Positions 56,974 to 64,000 of a stretch of DNA of 64,000 nucleotides are shown piece after piece. The stretch's first letter is position 1, and every line of letters begins with the position of its first letter. Location: the NCBI RefSeq assembly GCF_000005505.3, contig NC_016132.3, positions 32,936,914 to 33,000,913 on the forward strand, written 5' to 3'. The notes below the pieces were generated by a model. That model was not told where the DNA came from. It ran no database searches and saw only the letters and a list, made by a program, of their open reading frames with translations. The position numbers and the translations under genes are program-made. The DNA is from Brachypodium distachyon (lineage: Eukaryota; Streptophyta; Magnoliopsida; Poales; Poaceae).

Positions 56974-59900
56974 TTACATGTAGTCGGACAGAGGTACAAA
57001 TTCTGAACTGGTATCTCCCAAAATAACAAGCAAGTGTTCACCGTCAAAAAATATCCTTACCCCTGCTTGGATGTGATGAACCACAAATTGCAATGAGAAG
57101 TCTTGTTCAATCTTATATGATTGCACTATAGGAAAACTAATTACAGGAAGTATTCGTCACTAGAAACTTTCCTCTAACCACTTGAAATATAATAAATTAA
57201 GCCCTCTATCCTTAAGCAATAATGAAGTTCTTACATATATACTATGTTGGGCAGAAATTTTTCTTATTACAAAACACATAGTGAGATGGCAATTTGGGAG
57301 AAGTATGCGTATTGTTCAATTAATCAACGCACACAACTCTCACAAGCGATTGAGAAGGAGAAAAGACATAGTAACTCGAGGAAAGAAACTTATGGTATTA
57401 TTAAAATTTCTCAAATATATACAAATTAAAAAAACTGTGCCATACCTCTACCCGATCCCCTACCATAAAATCTTGAGCTCTGGTATTAATCACTACATCC
57501 CAATCATTAACCATTTTTCTCAATCATCAGCAGATCAAAATGTGGAATGCTGCATCATTATACTAAATTGTGTTAGTGAGTTAATAACTATGGCCAAATA
57601 TACAAACCCTTTGGCTATAGAATGATGTGCAAAAATCGTTTCTACAGAGAATGTAATGACTCTAGACAAAGGTTGATCAGAACATATACTACTCACTAGA
57701 TACACGGTTATAAAAAGTATTAATTAATTGCACAAAATGCTAAGAAGCTGGCATACAAAATTACCTATATATATACTAATATACTAATTAATACTAAATA
57801 TTAGCTAAATTTTTAATTCTGTGCTGCCTCAAATCTGTTCTGTAGTCTCTGAATGTATTCTCATCCCCATTGTTTTGGGGTTATTTTACTGAGTTAGGTA
57901 GGGTCCTCCCCTCCTGGTGTTGCTATAAAAAAGAATTACGAGCTAAAAAGTGAACAAATTCCTCTTACAAGTACATGGAACCAAATAAATGATATAATAG
58001 TGATAAAAAGTGAAACAAAGAAAATCTTTACGACTAACCTGGAGTTGAGCATAGATGTTACCGTGCTCAGTGACTCAGTTCCTCCAGGTCAAAAGAACGC
58101 ATAAAAGATACTTGCCATCGGAAACAAGGTTGCAGATCTAGAACAGGATCACGGTGTTGTGCAGTTTGTTCATTTGTGTAGAAATTTTAGATACACATTC
58201 TACAAAGAACAGAAGGTTTGTAGGTACATTACCATAGTGGGTCTTCCTTGACATCTAGGTAGGCAGGTACAATACTCCACTCTCCTTACTTCAGCTGATT
58301 TTGTTTGTAGTTCCTTAAGCTTAATTTCAACTACAATACCACCTTCTTTAATTAATATCATTAGTGACTGGATTCACTTATATACTGGAGAATAAAGGAG
58401 AGCTTGTTTCCCTACTGCAATTTTAACTAATGACCAGGTCGAACCTGTAAAAGATCAGTAGAAGTGCAAGTTAAAAGTTGAAGCCCTACTCTCTCTCCAA
58501 AAAAGTTGAAGCCCCAAAAACATGTTCAAATTTAACATCACAGTTTAGAAGAAAACATTTATTTATCTCACAAGAAGACCACATGTTAGCTTGGGAAAAT
58601 AAAATTATGGTAGAGAAACATTCTGAAAACGATGCAACCGACATATTCACATCGGGATATTTGTGTGTCTCTGCAGCCTCAATCCACCCTGAGCCTCGAG
58701 CTCAAATATGAAGCACTGCATCTCAATCATCAACCGCTATATCTCAATCGTAAACCGATAGAAACATGTAATGATGCTAAGTTTTGTCAGTCAAGAAATA
58801 TACGCAGGTCGTCCTAATACACGTCTTTCTACTATAGATGATACCCCAAGCATAGTTTCTGGAAAGAAAATAGACTGAATCTAGAGTTCTACACAAAGGC
58901 AACATGCAATTGCATTGTTCATGTAAATGAAATAGATTGAATATAGCACACCACAGCTTCAAGCAATAGCTGAGACCATATGTTAGCTAAAGTCACATAT
59001 CAGCTAAAGCTACAGCACAAACAAGTGGCAGTAACAAACATATGGTACCTCGTCCAAACAGGCACTAAATTGGCATTCTTTTAGGAGCAATGGCATTAGG
59101 TTTCACATCCCTGTTTAGCAAGAGGTAAGTGAAACCAATTGTAAGCATTATATTTATATAATACCGGCATCAATTTTAAGCAATATCAACATCTAGTGCC
59201 ATGTAAAAGCCACAATTATACTAACTAAATAAAAAAATTATTGCTCCTTGATCTATATTTTTGGGGTAGCTTGAATGGCTTCCATGCACGCATATTTCGT
59301 ATCCACTGAACAACTATTTGTATAGTATATACCGACCATGGCCAACTATTCTGCCAGATTGACCTTGAAGTTCTCTATCTCTTTCGTACAGTTGACATCA
59401 AACAATAATCATCTCAGTCTTAGATAAATGTATCTTAATCAAGGATCGAGCAACACCGATAGAGGCCCATTTCCTTACAGATGCCCAAGAATGGATGAAA
59501 GGGGATGCAAGTGTAGTTGTTTGAATAATATACATAACCATTGTTTAAATTGAACCACCAACCTTTTTTATGTAAAATTATAGGTCGTAACTCGTAAGTG
59601 CTTACATATACCATTTAAGAACTCAGAAACATATGCTCACACGGGCGGATAGAAAGGTATTACTAGAGACCTCAATTACCTGTTATGTGATGAAGCGGAA
59701 TGGTGGAAAGCATGAGAACGGAACGGGGTTTGAGGTGGACCCATCACAAAGATCACGCCAAGGGATGTAAATATGGTTCTGGAATATTTGGACAATGACA
59801 TGGTTACAACACATCCACACCCGCCAGTCATTTGTTTGTTTAAGCTTTGTTATCTATGACTATAACTAGGAGAATACTTAATTCAGGTATTTTTATCAAT

Positions 59901-62900
59901 TAATATCAAAGAATCACATTGGTACCTAGCAAATATCAATGCCCCCAAAGGCGTTATTTCAGAAGCTTTGTTATCTATGACCTAGAAGTGGTATGGAGGT
60001 CATTGCGATCCATTACACCAAATGAGTTGTGGACCTGTGGGCCAGTTCTTTTCAGCTTCTAAACCAACTTCTAGGTCCACATCAGCTCAAGCCGAAAAGA
60101 ACTCGATTACAAGCCGTTTCTAGGAGAAGCCCAACACCCGAAATCCTTCATATGAGAAAAAGCTGGTCCAGTGTAGCTTCCCGAGCTTCTGAAAAATCCC
60201 ACATTTCTTTGCCCCAAAAGGACACTCTATTTACAGTCAAAATGCCACCGCAATACGTACCGGTTCGTCCTTCTTTTCTCCTGTAAATCCCTCGCGATTC
60301 CTCCTCCAATCTCCTCTCCTGCAGTGCGATTAGGGTTCCACCCCAAAGCCGCCGCCGCCGCGCCGCCCCACAAATCCCTGCCGTGCCGTCGCTCCCTCAC
60401 AAAGCCATGACGCCGCCGCCTTCTCCTGGATAACGGCCGCCGCCTCGCCCTGCTTTCTCGTGGCGCCCGCGGCCTTGGATCTTGGGCTCCCGCACGGCTG
60501 CTCCGGCCAGGGCGCCGCCACGTCCTCCGTCTGCTTCTCTCGGGCCGCCGGCCTCCTCCTGTACCCTGCCGCCGTCCGTGCTGCTGGTTCGAGCCTCCGC
60601 CTCATGAAGCCTCCGCTGCCCCTGTTGCTGCTCGGCCAAGGGCCAACTCATGCTATGCCTCCATGGGGAGCTCAACGTGGAGGAGTTCTTCTGGGAGGAA
60701 CACGCGGCCGGCAACGACGACAAGGAAGATGCGAGCGCCTGCAAGGGAAAGGAGCCGTGGTCCAGGAAGCTCCGATCCGGTTCCTGATATTCTGTTCTGA
60801 ATTTTTTTTTTATTCTGAAACTTGTACTCTTGACTGTTCTGTCCCCTGAGTTATGAACTCATGATGTGAGCTCAAAGCATAAAATGAACGACCCCCGTAC
60901 TTTTCAGCATAGATTGTTTGAGTATATACTGATACTTGATAGATAGATTTTTTACAAAGTACTAACAAAAAACTGAACATGTCTTCTTTGAACATACCAA
61001 TTATTAATTCTCTTATCCAAAAACCAATATATTGTTAGTATGAAATAACTCATATGACCATATATGATATATTGTTTTACTAGAATGAAATAACTCATTT
61101 ATTAGATAGCCAAGACTGATTTTGGACCAAGGGTATTACAGACTTTTTAGACAAAAAACTCAGATAATAAGCTACAATTGCAGCAGCCGAAAAGAACTGG
61201 ACTACATTTTCTCAGCGGCTTCCCTCCACCACAGTTTCTAGGGGTAGAGAAGCTAAAGCTGTTTTTAGAGAAGCTGAAGCCGAAAAGAACTGGCCCTGTA
61301 TACGCCTTTGTGGCCATTGATATTTGCTAGGTACCCATGTGATTCTTTGATATTAATTGGTAAAAATACCTGAATTAAGTATTCTGCTAGTTAGTCATAG
61401 ATAATGAAGCTTAACAAACAAATAACTAGCGGGTGTGGATGTGTTGTAACCGTGTCATTGTCCAAATTTTTTGAAAACCATATTTACTTTCCATTGGCGT
61501 GATCTTTCTGATGGGTCCACCTCAAACTCCGCTCCTTACTCCTGCCTTCCACCATCCCACTTCATCATAAAACAAGTAATTGAGGTCTCTAAAAATACCT
61601 TTCGACCCTCCATGTGAACATATTTTTCCGAGTTCTCAATTGATATATGTAAGCACTTCCGACCAATAATTTTAGATAAAAATAAGATTAGTATATATAA
61701 AAGTAAGATAGATAGGTGGTTCAATTTAAACAATATTTATGTAGATTATTCATACAACTACACTTACACCCCTTCCATTCATTCTCGGTCATATGTAAGG
61801 ATACAACAAGAAAACAATGTAAGTTAAAAAGCCTACGTAACCAGGCAATCAACTTGAGCAAAGCATAACAAATAGCAGCTTATAAAGGAATTGAAGTACA
61901 CATGGAAAATAGAATGACATACCCTTAAAGGAACTGTAGTTGTCGTGGCTTCCTCTTCAGCCGCTACAAGTCTGTCACCACTTTCATCATCCATTTTATG
62001 GTTAGTGGACGACTGTGTCAATATCTGCTTGCCAGTTGCCACAAACAAATTAGGTAAGCACTAATTAAAAACCAACAAAGAACCATAGCCATACACATGT
62101 AATTACAACTTCCAGAAAAGTGAGATGATGATGATCATGCAGGATGATGAGAAAGCAAGAGATTATGTTGAGATGTTCAACTGCCAAGTTGGTACCTGGC
62201 CTATTAAATATCTGGGGATGCCTGTGAGTGTGTACAAAATAAAAGTGGGGGATTGGGGCATGTTAGAGGAGAAAATGGAGAACAAGTTGGCAGGATGAAA
62301 AGGGGGGGCTCTCTCTATTGGGGGCAGAGTGACCTTGCTCAAAGCCTGCTCTCTGCTACCCCAGTATATCATATGTCCATGAATAGAATTCCCAAAACCA
62401 ATATCTTGAAATTAGATAAAATCAGGTTTAGTTTTTTGTGGCAGGGAGGCAGCACCAAAAGAAAATACCACTTGATTAAATGGTCTTTGATATGTAAACC
62501 AAAAATTTAGGGAGGATTGGGGGTATACCTAGGATGAGCCCCAGTGGGTCATACCCACGTCAGGGTCCAATTCCAGCATAGTGAAAAAATCATGGAGATA
62601 AAAGATGAGATTGATTCTTCTCATGTTAACTGTTCATTAGATTAGGATTTTATGTGACCCACCTGTAATCTTCCGATAGCTTTCTCAGCGTGTGCCATGG
62701 TTCTCATCATGTGGGATTTGATTTTGACCAAGATTAAACAGTATCTAGTGACATCTAGCCAAGGTAATAATTATATATCGAAGATAAATCAAACTCCAGT
62801 TATCCTCTGCAGTTATTCCCAAAAGCTGCAGGAGAATTAACCATAAAACATGACTCCGTCAGAAATTTACAAACGGTCCTAGAAGTATTCAACACAATTA

Positions 62901-63552
62901 TCAGATTTGTAGTTAGCCAGGGCTTGGCTATAACAGCAATTCTTTCATTTGATTAATTCGAACCCTAGCATTCTCAATATGACTTTTTATTTGTATCAGA
63001 CTTTAACTCTAGTGGGCATCAGATTAATAAATCCGAACTACCCTAGAGTGAACTTATCCAGTTAATTAATCCTGACTGAAGCAATCGGATTTCTAAATAA
63101 GCATAGGAACCAAACCTACGTTGCCGCAACAATTCACTTTCAGGCCACAATCCCATAAAAATTGAACATGTGTAAAGGGAACGCGTTGAACCTCAGGCGC
63201 AGCAGAATCGATCCCAGCCAGGTTGAGGACTGTTCATGCCGCACCGTCGTGGTGAGGGGATGGGGAGGAAGACGATGGGGATCAGATCATGAACAAATGC
63301 TCATGTTCTGTGTGCACTCTATTATGCAAAACGATTATTCTGTTTCTAGGCACCGTCAATGGCAAATTACATAGAATTTGGTGGGTACCTGGCATTAGAT
63401 GGCTCGCCTGACGCGCTCGAGTTCGGCCTTTTTCGTGCGCGACCTCCACAGTCCCGCCGCCGCTGCCATCCCCTTCGGATCCCGCCACCGCTGCAGACCC
63501 CTTCGGAAAGGTCGTAATACGCGGTGCCGGAGGAGAGCGGCGCCATCGTCAT
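56974..63552 (-). CDS. Unrecognised multi-exon gene, partly resolved
   Basis: The last exon, 56974-57125, is clear: acceptor CCTATAG, 49 codons and a stop, with SYKIEQDFSLQFVVHHIQAG and VRIFFDGEHLLVILGDTSSE, ending FVPLSDYM. Exon 61923-62024 (34 codons, in phase at both ends) has KMDDESGDRLVAAEEEATTT. An exon ending at 62663 (TTACAG|GTGGGT) has KSHMMRTMAHAEKAIGRLQ and joins it in phase. Smaller candidates are 57446-57479 (34 bp) and 59049-59077 (29 bp), whose phases fit the last exon. A GC-rich first exon is likely at about 63390-63552. I do not recognise the protein. A large foldback transposon and a LINE fragment lie in its introns. Exons between 57.5 and 61.9 kb may be missing from this model. 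Confidence 0.45.
58473..58514 (+). repeat. A-tailed insert between 14-bp direct repeats
   Basis: aaaagttgaagccc at 58473-58486 and 58501-58514 flanks tactctctctccaa. The insert is pyrimidine-rich and runs into A at the junction. Confidence 0.65.
59472..61801. mobile_element. Large foldback element with arms of about 490 bp
   Basis: 59472-59964 is an inverted copy of about 61302-61801. Examples are TGTTTAAATTGAACCACC, GGTTACAACACATCCACACC, CTTAATTCAGGTATTTTTA and GCAAATATCAATG with its complement in the other arm. Arms this long suggest a Mutator-like element, but no clean 9-bp target duplication was found. The loop holds another TIR element. Transcription would give a long hairpin RNA. It lies in an intron of the 57-63.5 kb gene. 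Confidence 0.8.
60039..61296. mobile_element. TIR element with GC-rich captured sequence in the foldback loop
   Basis: Ends GGGCCAGTTCTTTTCAGCTT and GCCGAAAAGAACTGGCCC are inverted; TGT lies on both sides (60036-60038, 61297-61299), a possible 3-bp target duplication. The GC-rich block 60300-60790 has exon-like composition and one frame on each strand, so it may be captured host sequence. The product was not recognised. Confidence 0.6.
62160..62545 (+). mobile_element. LINE reverse transcriptase fragment
   Basis: Plus-strand text VGTWPIKYLGMP, then GGALSIGGRVTLLKA, and in another frame KIRFSFLWQGGSTKRKYHLI, KWSLICKP, is the thumb region of an L1-type ORF2. A TGA replaces the usual Trp before KGGALSIGG, and a frame change follows. 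It is a dead fragment in an intron. Confidence 0.75.
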
Positions 63553-64000
63553 CGGCAGGGGGAGGGGAAAGAGGCGGAGCAGACGGGGTTGGCTCGATCT
63601 AGGTCTGCGGGGAGAGTTGCGGAGGAGGATCTCCTGCTGGCACGTCCGTCAACGACGTTGCGGGGCGAAGGCAATGCGGGGAGGAGGCCACCAAGCGACG
63701 GCGGCGAGGAATTTCCTTTTTGTTCTCTCCGAGGGGAGGACGGGGTTTAAGTTGCCGTCCGAACTAAAGTTGTCGCCCTTGCAAATTAAGGCTGCGGTTA
63801 GGTTGTTTTTCTGTTTTGCTTTCAAAAAACAAAAAAGCTAACCAACGGGGTATTTCTCAAAGAAAAAAACAGATTGATTTTATTAGTGCAATTTTCAAAA
63901 TAGGTCTAAGTGTATTTTCGGTTGCTTTTGATTTGCCAAGTTGATGTTTTTTTACCACGCCGCCATCACTTAAGTGGAAAATGTTTCGTCTTTCTGCTCT
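63553..64000. other. Region upstream of the minus-strand gene
   Basis: GC-rich to about 63760, then AT-rich. It probably contains the promoter of the 57-63.5 kb gene. No feature can be supported beyond that. Confidence 0.3.

Noticed and set aside
57182..57625. 147-codon plus-strand frame
   Set aside because: AT-rich, no recognisable features, and it overlaps exon candidates on the minus strand that join in phase.

Overview
The window is nuclear DNA from a grass (Poaceae), most likely a pooid of the wheat, barley or ryegrass kind. The evidence is intron-rich plant genes with GC-rich exons, many Stowaway MITEs with CTCCCTCC/GGAGGGAG ends and TA target duplications, an Au-type SINE, a Tat-type Gypsy element, LINE 3' ends and hAT MITEs. 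The species is inferred only from this style. I saw no CRISPR array, rRNA gene or convincing tRNA gene.

Layout. 1-3.7 kb is MITE-rich intergenic DNA. 3.7-7.2 kb (+) is an IQM-family calmodulin-binding protein gene (9 coding exons, 561 aa, plus a 5'UTR intron). 9.5-10.4 kb (+) is a germin-like protein gene (2 exons, 218 aa), followed by a duplicated 3'UTR module interrupted by a hAT element. 11.7-12.3 kb is a 75-bp minisatellite. 13.7-16.4 kb (-) is a GPAT gene (2 exons, 532 aa) whose N-terminal phosphatase-like domain lacks its motif I. 17.0-21.8 kb holds a GC-rich candidate transposon and two 5'-truncated LINEs. 22.4-22.9 kb (+) is a LEA_1 gene (147 aa). 24.8-30.3 kb (-) is a complete DGAT1 gene (16 exons, 520 aa). 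30.7-31.5 kb is a three-level nest of transposons. 34.0-35.3 kb (-) is a two-exon gene of unknown function. 36.4-47.7 kb is an 11.4-kb Gypsy element in minus orientation with dual RNase H, a large gag-RT deletion, and a plus-strand Transposase_28-type gene with its own TATA box. 48.4-49.8 kb is a long foldback element. 54.3-56.4 kb (+) is an NDRG/NDL gene (10 exons, 356 aa). 57-63.5 kb carries exons of an unrecognised minus-strand gene, with a second large foldback and a LINE fragment in its introns.

The host genes are independent single genes, not an operon. GPAT and DGAT1 both act in glycerolipid synthesis (first and last acylation), but each has its own promoter and nothing in the sequence links their regulation.

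The most unusual signal is a recurrent scar. At 13 or more places an insert of about 13-27 bp, usually a short pyrimidine-rich stretch followed by an A-run, lies between direct duplications of about 8-17 bp. This resembles target-primed reverse transcription products reduced almost to the poly(A) tail. One case (31411-31454) has a built-in empty-site control in the sister arm of the same transposon.
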